From: Nitzschia sp. DOCU1
Lineage: Eukaryota > Bacillariophyta > Bacillariophyceae > Bacillariales > Bacillariaceae
DNA length: 64,000 bases
Assembly: GCA_951394045.1 (NCBI GenBank)
Contig: OX595993.1
Location: forward strand, 1,178,001 to 1,242,000
Direction of reading: 5' to 3'
The notes beneath the pieces were generated by a model, which was not told where the DNA came from, made no database searches, and worked only from the letters and a program-made list of their open reading frames with translations. A program made the position numbers and the translations under genes. Every line of letters begins with the position of its first letter. Within the stretch, counting starts at the first letter, position 1. This document shows, one piece after another, positions 51,619 through 60,303 of the stretch.

Positions 51619-52708
51619 ATGATCAAAAGGCTGCTCCCATCTCTCTCATTGCAGTTTTACCGATTGCCGCAAAAGTTGAATTTGACACATTTCGTCAGCA
51701 GTATGGTCGGACGAGTGAAGGATTCCCTCCGAGAAGCAGCCGCGGGTGCGTTGGCGGGCGCCACCACCAAAACGATCATGGCTCCGCTCGATCGTATCAA
51801 GCTCGTCGTACAATTGCGAGGATCCTTGGGCAAACATGCCAATGCCTATGGTGGTCCTTGGATGGCCTTTCATCGCGTGGTTCGAAACGAAGGCATTGGG
51901 GCATTGTGGAGAGGAAACCTTTCGACAGTGGTTATCCATGCCGGAACGGTATCACTAAATTTCAGTGCGTACTACTATTGGAGAATGAAACTCGGGGTGG
52001 GCCGAAATGGTGGAAATACTAGCCTTCGATGTACTAACTCCTTATTTTCTCCGCACAGTGTTTATGGATTGGTACAAGCAAGCGGCAGCTCATATCATCG
52101 TTCGGGTCGATCAACAACAACATCACTTTGCCAACTCTTTCTTGTCGGCCGCCCTGGCGGGGTGTACTTCCATAACTTTGCTCTATCCGATAGGCCTGGC
52201 TAGAACCAAACTGGCATTGGATGTCGGGCAGAAGAATCGGAAATTTCCCAATGGAATGCGAGATGTCTTTCGACACTCCATCCAGACCAATGGAATGGGT
52301 AGTTTGTTCCAGGGCTATGGTGTAGCCTTGGCCAGCGTGTCATTGTACCGAATGATTCATTTGGGTGGTTATGATTACATCAAAACAGAAATGTTTCAGC
52401 GGAATGGCTTGCCAACAGATGCGGATGCGACCAGATTGTCGTTTGGAGAGCGATTCGTGGCTGCCCAGGTGGTCAGTATGACCGCCTCGACGGTACACTA
52501 TCCCCTGGACTCGGTTCGCCGAAGACTCATGATGCAGTCGGATGCTGAGATGAAACACTATCGGAATACGATGGATTGCTTTGCGCAAATCTATATGCAC
52601 GAGGGAGTAAGAGGTTGCTTTCGTGGCCTTGGGACAAGCTACATTCGGAGTGTGGGAGCTGCCCTTTTGCTTGTCTCTTATGACTTTTTCAAGAGCGTGC
52701 TGTTTTGA
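51619..52708 (+). CDS. Mitochondrial carrier family (SLC25), ADP/ATP-carrier-like
   Basis: Two exons, 51619-51964 and 52059-52708, with a 94-bp intron (GTGCGT...CGCACAG) give 331 residues, or 303 if translation starts at 51703. The splice was chosen because it restores VSLNFMFMDWYKQ, which corresponds to the ALNFAFKDKYKQ segment of ADP/ATP carriers. Three repeats are visible: APLDRIK (first signature), YPIGLARTKLA (second, with Gly where Asp/Glu is expected) and YPLDSVRRRLMMQS (third). The last resembles the RRRMMM signature of ADP/ATP carriers with Leu in the fourth position. The inner mitochondrial membrane is expected. Substrate is probably an adenine nucleotide, but the changed motifs leave doubt. 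Extra residues before 51703 may be a presequence. Confidence 0.85.
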
Positions 52709-52885
52709 TACTGTTTGCGTTGTTGATGAGGGGCAATCGAAGCATTCGCCGTGGCGCTGTAGGCGGCAGGAGTGAGGCGGGAGCCTTGAAATCCGTCAAG
52801 TTGTTGGTAGGCACCCACGGGAAGCCATTTCTTGTCGAGAACCGACAAAGAATGATGTAGACTGGCCGCGCTGACCCCGCAATAG

Positions 52886-54220
52886 CTACGGCATTGAGCT
52901 ATCTTGCGGCGATACTGAGCTTGGTTCTTGTTCGTCTGTGGTCACTCCTCTGGTCTCCTCATCCTTGTCCTTGGTATAAAGCCCAGTCATGGATGTTCCC
53001 ATGATTTGATCCGTTCTATCGCTAATAGTTATAGCGGTAGTAGTGTTTTTGTCTGCAGTCGCAGATAGAGAATTTTGAGAAACGGGAAAACCACCGAAAC
53101 TTCTCGATTTGTCAGCATTCGAAAACCGCGTACTCCCCATTCTCGAGCGCTGCATTGACACTGGCCGGATTTTATCTTCGAACAGTGCTCTTCGAAAGCA
53201 CCACAACCGAGATTCCTCTTCAAATTGTGTCCGCACACGCAAATACCGGGGGCGTACGTAGACTAGTAGATTGAAAAAGCCTTGAATGGGTACGAAACAA
53301 GCTTGCAGAACCAGAAGGGGGAAGAGGCTGGCTTCATCTTGGGCACCATAATCCATGGACTCCATCACCCGAAGGAGGAAAGTCCATAGATATGACAAGA
53401 CGAATCCCGCAACATAAAGAAAGGCTTGGGTGGCTACGGCCCGCACCCGCTTCGCCTGAGAGTCATTCACAGCAGCTTGCCTTGTCCTTTGCTCCCTGAA
53501 AGCCGAGGAAGAAATCTCGATGGTTCGCAGCGAAGACCTCCTATGGCCCACGGATATTGTCGAACGGACGTGGCAGTACAAGATAAGGTTGTTGATCAAC
53601 AACGACAAAATGTCAAAGAACAAAATCGACCCGCCAAAAATCCAGGCTATCGTGGGGCTAGTGCATTCGATTCCGCTGTTAGGTACATCACACCCATCAG
53701 GATAGTCGCTAACCCAACACCCAGGCCCCAGTTCTACCTCGTGGTAATATCCCTTGATCGCGCCAATAGTTGCGGTTACCAAGGGGAACCCAATCGCCAA
53801 AACATGCATCCAAGGCTCGATCCACTTTGCAAATGCTTCTTCTTTCCATCCATAGCGGATCGTAAGAAGAAAGTAGTAACTCAGAAGTCCGTTATAGAAC
53901 ATTGCACTGAAGCTCAATTGCGCAAGAAAGCCTAAAGCTGTACACGATGCGTCGGTCCCAATCGCCCACACTCGTTGACTTGACTCCTTGGGAAGCAGGA
54001 ACGCCTGGAGTGGGAAGGTGACAGAGAATAAGATGTCACATAGGGACATCCCGAGCAGCAATCTCCGATACGGCGTCCGTTTCCTCTCCCTCATGACCAT
54101 ATAAATGATGGTAGAAGAACCGAACAGCGAAAGTGTTGCCGGCAAGACGGGTACCAGCGACAAGACCTTCTCCTGGGCATCGGTCAGCGTTGAAATATGG
54201 CTGATGTCCACATCCGTCAT
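52886..54220 (-). CDS. Seven-transmembrane receptor-like protein (GPCR type)
   Basis: Single-exon protein of 444 residues. Seven hydrophobic segments fit a GPCR layout: VLSLVPVLPATLSLFGSST; RRLLLGMSLCDILFSVTF; CTALGFLAQLSFSAMFYNG; WMHVLAIGFPLVTATIG; IAWIFGGSILFFDILSL; TQAFLYVAGFVLSYLWTFLL; and FPLLVLQACFVPIQGFFNLLVY. The fourth loop contains a Cys-rich segment (GPGCWVSDYPDGCD). The helix 7 end, NLLVYVRPRY, resembles the N-P-x-x-Y-like ending of cAMP-receptor/class E-like and adhesion/secretin-like 7TM proteins. The C-terminal tail is long, Ser/Thr-rich and probably phosphorylated. Ligand and class are unknown. It is divergent from the CAP gene. Confidence 0.85.
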   Translation of the reverse strand: MTDVDISHISTLTDAQEKVLSLVPVLPATLSLFGSSTIIYMVMRERKRTPYRRLLLGMSLCDILFSVTFPLQAFLLPKESSQRVWAIGTDASCTALGFLAQLSFSAMFYNGLLSYYFLLTIRYGWKEEAFAKWIEPWMHVLAIGFPLVTATIGAIKGYYHEVELGPGCWVSDYPDGCDVPNSGIECTSPTIAWIFGGSILFFDILSLLINNLILYCHVRSTISVGHRRSSLRTIEISSSAFREQRTRQAAVNDSQAKRVRAVATQAFLYVAGFVLSYLWTFLLRVMESMDYGAQDEASLFPLLVLQACFVPIQGFFNLLVYVRPRYLRVRTQFEEESRLWCFRRALFEDKIRPVSMQRSRMGSTRFSNADKSRSFGGFPVSQNSLSATADKNTTTAITISDRTDQIMGTSMTGLYTKDKDEETRGVTTDEQEPSSVSPQDSSMP

Positions 54221-54909
54221 GGTGTGTCTTCCCCTCTCGTTACAATGGGAAATTGATCTCAGCGTGGTAATACCGTCATAATATTACTTCTTGAACAACA
54301 TAAAATGAAACGCCGAAGTTGGACCAACGCCCGGAACTTCGTTTCCAGTCAAGGCGAGGCGAGGCTCGCTGAGGCTTTCGGTGCGTTCGTGTTTTACGAT
54401 ACACTCTATGGTCGCTCCAAACGTGAAAAGCGCTTGTCTCGAGTCTCGGCATCCCCCGGGGGATGCAATTTTTGGCGTCTCGAGCATGACGAGGTTGAGG
54501 GGCTCGTCACGCTCGAGCGTACAGTACCAGTACTGGTACGCGCGGGAAGTTTTTTGACTCGAGCGAGACCACTCGAGTCGAGTCGTCCCATGACTCAACG
54601 GACATCCCAGGAGCCGATAAGTCATAAATTACTTTGAGGGGGTCACAAACGCTATCTTGAATCCCCCAATCTGACCATTGGCATTCATGAGTGAAATGGA
54701 GCACAAGGTCACGGTAAACTGGAGCCCCATTCAACTCCAACAATTTATGGGGGAAATAAAGAACCCCTGAGCTAAAGATTTAGATCGCGACCTGCAGTTG
54801 GATATCTTCTCAACGTGCGAGATGTCTCTCTTTTATTCTTGGAAAAGCCACCTCTTGCATTGTCTCGGTCGGAACGACATTGAAACTGAGGTTTCCATAC
54901 ATATCCACC
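54221..54909. other. Shared upstream region of the 7TM receptor and CAP genes
   Basis: About 690 bp. Contains the perfect palindrome at 54524-54539 and several CTCGAG sites. Open frames here overlap in both strands and have no support. Confidence 0.5.
54524..54539. promoter_or_regulatory. 16-bp perfect palindrome GTACCAGTACTGGTAC
   Basis: A self-complementary 16-base site, between two divergent genes. It could bind a dimeric factor or form a small hairpin. Chance occurrence is possible but unlikely at this length in a short region. Confidence 0.35.
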
Positions 54910-56618
54910 ATGTCTCAACCGAAACTTGATCCCCTCCGAGAATTCCTCGATGCGGTCTTGACGCGGATCGAGGCCTTGGAAGCCCATTGCGGGTTTCAAT
55001 CCGCCTCGAGGGAGAAGTCTGCGGCGCCGTCGTTGGGCGGCTCATCGTCCCATGGCATGCCAAAGGCCCCTTCGGTGAGGCATTTGACAGGCGCCGGTAC
55101 GTTATTATAATCATAATGTCATGATCGCTTCAATGAACGGCATTCGTAGTCGCTAATTGTTATTCTTTCCCACTCTTCAGGCGATAGCCCTGCTCTAAAG
55201 GCCTTCGACAAGTTCTTGCATGGCTCAGTTTACAAGTTGGCAGATACTTGTGATGACTTGGACATGGGTGAGCTCGGAAAGCTGTTGACGGAAGTATTTG
55301 ATGGGACGCGTTACGTAATTCTTTTGGCTTCTCGTTCCAAGGAGCCTGCCGATATGATGGACTTGCAACCTCATTTGACCCCAATCACCGACTACGTTAC
55401 TCAAATCCGTAACTTGAGATTGAATCGAGACTTTGATAATCACATGAAAGCCGTGAATGAAATGCTGGCTTGTGTTTCGTGGGTCACTTGCCGTCCTCCT
55501 GCTCAGCTCCCTGCTCCATTCGTTAAGGAATGCATTGCTTCAAGCGACTTTTGGAGCAACCGTGTTCGCAAGGACTTTAAAGGAAAGGAAGACGACGTTG
55601 CCAAGCTCCATTTGGCCTTCTGTGATGGATTGAAGAAGGTGTTGGTTGACCTAGCTGCTTATATTGATGAACAGCACAAGACTGGTCTTACTTTCAACCC
55701 CAGGGGAGTCAGTGTGGCAGAGGCAGCGATTGTCTTGACCGACAACCCGGCGGACCAAGCGGCAGCCGCTGTTGCTCGTAAGAACGACCAAAAGACGCAC
55801 AAGCGAGCGAGTCTGGTCGGTAACACGGTCAAGGGAGGAAATATACTTGGCATGGTGGCAGAGTTGGCCGGTCGACGTAACGAGGACGGGTCGTCGGCTG
55901 CTACTGGATTGAAGAAGGTAAAACGGATTTGGGTTTGTTCGTGTGCAAACCTCTAGCACATGCGTTCACGGGTTGTTTCTGTTCCACGTAGGTCACCAAA
56001 GACATGCAGACATGGCGCAAGGAATTCAAGGACGGTGGGAAAGCACCCACCGTCACTGTCCAAGCTCCTCCTCCTCCCAAGAAAGAGGAAAAGAAGAAAA
56101 AGAAAAAGGGATTGCCCATTTGTGAGTACCAGGAACGTGGAACCAAATGGGTCATCGAGAACCATGACAAGGATACGGCTTTGAGCATGGGCGAGAATGG
56201 TATGTTGGTGGTTGAAGTCACGGATCCAAAGCAACAAGTGTATATTTTCAACTGCGACGAGGTGACAGTGAAGATTAACGGCGCCAAGCTCAAGTCGGTC
56301 GTGATAGATACGTGCACCAAGTTGAACGTTGTGTTCCAAACCATCATTAGCGGCTGTGAGATTGTGAATAGCAAGAAGATTGCAGTCCAGGCAGACGGAG
56401 TGTGCCCCGTGTTCACGATCGATAAGACTGTTGGTGTCACCGTCTGGTTGAGCGAAGAAAGCACAAAGATTTCCTCCTTCACTACTAGTATGAGCTCGGA
56501 GATGAACGTGAACATCCCCGAAGGAGACGATCGAAAGGAAATGCCGATTCCGGAACAATTCGTCCACAAGTTTGGAGAGGGCAAGCTTTCGAGCGAGGTG
56601 TCCGATTTGTACCATTAG
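54910..56618 (+). CDS. CAP: Adenylyl cyclase-associated protein (CAP/Srv2)
   Basis: Three exons, 54910-55096, 55181-55917 and 55992-56618, with introns of 84 and 74 bp, give 516 residues. The N terminus is a coiled coil (LREFLDAVLTRIEALEAH), followed by the helical folded domain with FWSNRVRKDFK. The middle segment contains a polyproline run followed by a Lys-rich patch (PPPPKKEEKKKKKKG), in the position of the WH2/verprolin region. The CARP beta-helix domain is in exon 3: GTKWVIENHDKD, VYIFNCDEVTVKING, LNVVFQTIISGCEIVNS, VTVWLSEES. CAP recycles cofilin-bound actin monomers and promotes nucleotide exchange. All domains are present and the length is usual for the family. The final VSDLYH probably forms the dimerisation end. 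Confidence 0.93.
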
Positions 56619-56962
56619 ATCGCCTGTCGAGCCAGCCAGAATTGCAGCTTTCGTGTCACAATCAGGATAGCACTACATAGCGGCCTATTATGTTGTTTCC
56701 TGTACTTTAATCAGCAAACTTAGAGACACTCAGAAGCAGAAGCGACTGAACACCTTGAAGTTTGACTTTTGGCTAGACTTTGCAGGTGCCATTGGGTTTG
56801 CAAGCAAGATTTGTTTTGGGTCCTGAAACGATACCCAGATCAAATGCAACGACATGCTGTCGCAAAGGAGAAGGGCACGAGGACGCTCATTGTCGTAGCT
56901 AGCTGCAAAAGTGAAGTCCTTGACTTCATTGTACGGCCAAAGCCATGAAAATACCATTGTGT
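56619..56962. other. Intergenic spacer between convergent genes
   Basis: About 340 bp. A 78-codon minus-strand frame (56730-56966) here overlaps the end of the Tudor gene out of frame and has no supporting features. Confidence 0.5.
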
Positions 56963-57996
56963 TCATTGAAGTGTCGCTCCGTAAGGCGGCCGCATGATAT
57001 GTTGCAATAATACCGCTTTCTCGTGCGTGATTCCATGCTCATCGCTATCATCAACAAACTGAACCATTACGAGGCTACCACCACCACTGACCTTGCGCGC
57101 GGTTTGAGTAACGGTAGCCTGATAAAAGGAAGTGGTATCCGGATAGACTGCAAACACAACATCGCCTCGGCTCAAATTCTTTAAATTTCCAAGAATGACA
57201 ACTTGAGCCTCTGGCAGATTGAAAACTACTCGAGAGAGGGAGGTTGCAAATCTGAGACATCGAATGGTACATACGACGCCAATGGCTTCGACGCTGCCAT
57301 AACTTACTTTTGTTGCTTTCAATATCTTCGTCGGAAAGTCGATACATCCCCGTCTGTGCATCGTGTGATATAACTTTTCCCAAAATCCAATCTTGCGAGC
57401 CAGGGACTTGCATCGCCGCTAGGTCATTTGGTTTGGCTGTTCCAGGTTTCTGGAATTCCCCTGCAGTTTGCAAAAATCCTTTCATTTCCTCAAGATCTGA
57501 ATCAAGTCGTTTGCATATATTGTCAATGAGTCCGTAGTTTTGTTCGGCGATGGCAACTTTTTCCTCTGCCCGTTGCAAGGCATCTTCTTGAACCAATGCA
57601 ATCCGGCGCAGTGTTTCTGGTTCTCGCACATAGGCCATGAGCTCTTCTGTGGTGGGTATGATTGCAGGGCGGTTTTTCCCCGTCCCTCCCAGGACACGAA
57701 CTTTGGTCCCATTTTCCACTACCTCCAAGCTTCCAATCTTGTCTTCGATTCGGTGAACGTAATCCTGCTGCAAGGCCACCATTTCGTCAAACAATTCACT
57801 GCAAAAAGCAACATATGTAAGATGAGAAAACTAACATTGCTAGATTGATGGATCCAAGGACGGGCTGCTGAACTTACGCGCTTGTCTTGTCTAAATCCTT
57901 CATTGCATCTAGATTTCGCCGCACTTCGGCGGGTAAGGTAGCAATGTGCTCAATGAAGGATTCCAAGTATGTTTCATCAGTGCTCATCCGCGCCAT
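56963..57996 (-). CDS. ING-domain protein with C-terminal SGF29-type Tudor domain
   Basis: Three exons, 57878-57996, 57308-57798 and 56963-57225, with introns of 79 and 82 bp, give 290 residues. Residues about 8-155 match the ING N-terminal domain: YLESFIEHIATLPAEVRRNL, AELFDEMVALQQDY, then ALQRAEEKVAIAEQNYGLID and ICKRLDSDLEEM. Residues about 165-290 form an SGF29-like tandem Tudor: GSQDWILGKVISHD, then VVFAVYPDTTSFYQATVTQ, MVQFVDDSDEHGITHEKAVL and QHIMRPP. No PHD finger is present, although ING proteins normally end with one. SGF29 Tudor domains bind H3K4me2/3 within SAGA. The start ATG at 57996 opens directly into the ING domain. The combination is unusual. A chromatin-acetylation role is inferred. 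Confidence 0.85.
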
Positions 57997-58738
57997 TTTC
58001 TTTGCCTTGTATGTATCGCGCCAAAGGTAGCTAGTGGCAATACCGCAGCCAGGACTTGCAATGAAGGGTATGCTATTCGTTGGGTCTGGGATCGAGCTCG
58101 ACGACGGGCGAGCGCCATGGTCGCCCGCACAGAGTGTCGGCTTCAAGTTTGGTGTGCGGCTGGGTCGCGCTGGCGGTCTGCCACCCGACCGGTGCATGGG
58201 GCCGGTGGGCGCGCGACCGGCATGCTCGTTGAAGCTAGAAATCTAGCTTTGGATTCAGAAGATTGCATCTCACGCAATCCATCGCAAGACGATCACAGCG
58301 CAAAAAGATCGTTTTGTTGTTCCGCGATCCATGATGCGCCGAAGCAAAGGGAAGTTGTAAAAAGAGAATCTTCTTCAGTAGTTCCATGCGCTTACAGTAT
58401 TCCGCCCAGCGCAACTAAAACGAGAGCATTACTGACACACTGTGTTGTTCATCTCTAATCTGGCGGTACGATACTCAGGCGGTAGCGAGAGGCGCAAAAG
58501 ACCAGGGCTGAAAATTCGGCGGACCTCCTCCATCCGTCAAAACCTCCTAGAGCAATCCTAAGTCCACTTCGATCAAAATCGGGTCGGTCGTGGTCGAAAT
58601 GGGTTCTCCATCAGTGCCATGGTCAACGTTCATGGTTCCCTTCTTCCTTTTCATCTTCTTCTGCCGGAAGGTCCCCGGAACACCACGTCGGTGCCGGCAC
58701 AAAATGTTGGGCCAGAACAACATCGATCTACCCTCCAG
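57997..58738. other. Upstream region of divergent genes
   Basis: About 740 bp between the ING-Tudor gene and the lipase gene. The last part (from about 58500) may contain the first exon or 5' UTR of the lipase; a possible hydrophobic N terminus starts at the ATG at 58599. No clear single model. Confidence 0.4.
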
Positions 58739-60124
58739 ATGACGAAAAAGATCATGTCGATTTCTACTGTCCGTCCGTGTACAGGTCTGTTAGGCTTGAG
58801 CTTGCGGAAGTGACGCAAGCAATGCTGTTTGGTAAGTCGATTCTTGACTGAAAAGAGTCCCCTCAACCAATGGATTATTGACGCCCAGTCTTGCTGTCGT
58901 CTCTGACCGCGACAATATAAGGATCCGACTTTATCTACGCATTATCAACGTTGCGAAAGAGAGGGGACAAAGTAGTCAAGGCCTTGGGGTTTGAGGCCTT
59001 GAATGAATATGAGTTGATTCGGACGGATCGTTATGGTGGAATAGTCAAACACCCGAATCGACGTCTCAAGTATCCTATAACGGTGGCAGCCATTCGCAGA
59101 TTTGTAGATTTGAATCCAGCTTGGATCCACGAACTTAGTGGCGTCAACAGTGACCCTAGCAGCCCAAATAGCATTGAAGCTGTTTTGAATGTCGCGATCG
59201 AGGACAACATTGAGCTTATCGAGCTAGATGATTTACGACAAACTGCGGCTCCTGCGTTTGGAATTACAATCAACCGGTGCGTGCCTGTGTGTGACGTGAA
59301 TCTACCAGCTTGCATCTGCCCCGGGTTGCGAGACTGACAGAGCTTGAAATTATCCAATGTCGTTGAGCAGAACAAGGAAACGCATAACTGTCGTCTTTCG
59401 AGGAACAAACAATGACCATGATATTGCTATAGATTTAAAACTCTATCTTTCACGAGTGGTGGCACCCGACAAGGTTAAGGCCATATCAGGGCACGAATAT
59501 TTCAGGATCCATCATGGATTCCGCTCATACTTGGGCCTTTCGGATATAAACAACGTGGCATCTGTTTGCAATCACATAATTGATATCCTTGAGGATTTGA
59601 TGATGGAAGAAAACTTTCGAGAGTATCAACTCTTTGTCAGTGGGCACTCGTTGGGTGGTGCGTTGGCTCAGATTTTTGCCTATATGGTCGCTGGAGGGAC
59701 GCGGTTGGACAAGTATCCAATGGTGTTTCCTGTAACGTGCCTGTCGTTTGCATCCCCGCCCGTCGGAGACCTAGTCTACCACAAGTCTTTCGCTGCCTTG
59801 GAAGAAAAAGGCTGGCTTCGGCATATACGATTCTCAAATCAAGGGGACCCGGTACCGGTGACGCTACCATGGTTCGAGCAGTCGGGACTACGTGTTCACT
59901 ATCTCAAGAGGGGAAATGCGACACAGATTGACTACAACACCAACGACCGTTTTATTGGACAATTCCTGAACATGTGGCACTTTCAAAGAGAGTTTCCTTG
60001 GGTAAATCCCATCTACTACCACGGAATGGATATCTACATGGACAACACTGACGATCGGTCCAAGAATCTTTTCAAAGACATGACATTGGAGGCATTCTGG
60101 GATCAATATGTGCGAAAGAGCTGA
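58739..60124 (+). CDS. Class 3 (Rhizomucor-type) lipase, 5' end unresolved
   Basis: Three exons can be followed: a 5' exon ending at 58831, then 58922-59276 and 59371-60124, with introns of 90 and 94 bp. The second intron was placed at GTGCGT...GAGCAG, because it restores TITVVFRGT-like sequence (NRTRKRITVVFRGTNN). The catalytic Ser is in FVSGHSLGGALAQI. A His/Asp partner pair is probably in SNQGDPVP (Asp) and the HGM segment near the C terminus. The upstream exon shows coding-like sequence (DDEKDHVDFY, SVYRSVRLELAEVTQAML), but no in-frame ATG, so a further upstream exon exists. Candidate: ATG at 58599 with a hydrophobic segment VPFFLFIFFCRK. Substrate is unknown; family members include diacylglycerol lipases. 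Confidence 0.82.
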
Positions 60125-60303
60125 ACTTCCGCGACCAATCCTACAAAATTTTAAACCCTTGATTGTTTCCATAAGTGACTTTTCCAAGTTATGATCGGTT
60201 TTACGAGAAGGTTATAATCGGTCCGAAGCCCCTGTCAAAAGGAAATAGGTAACCCCCGTAGTTGCCCATTCACTCTTGCGACGCACATAACATTTGCTGT
60301 AGC

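Noticed and set aside
51965..52058. A shorter intron using GTGGAAATA as donor in the carrier gene
   Set aside because: It gives a 49-bp intron and breaks the conserved LNFxFxDxYKQ segment; the GTGCGT donor restores it.
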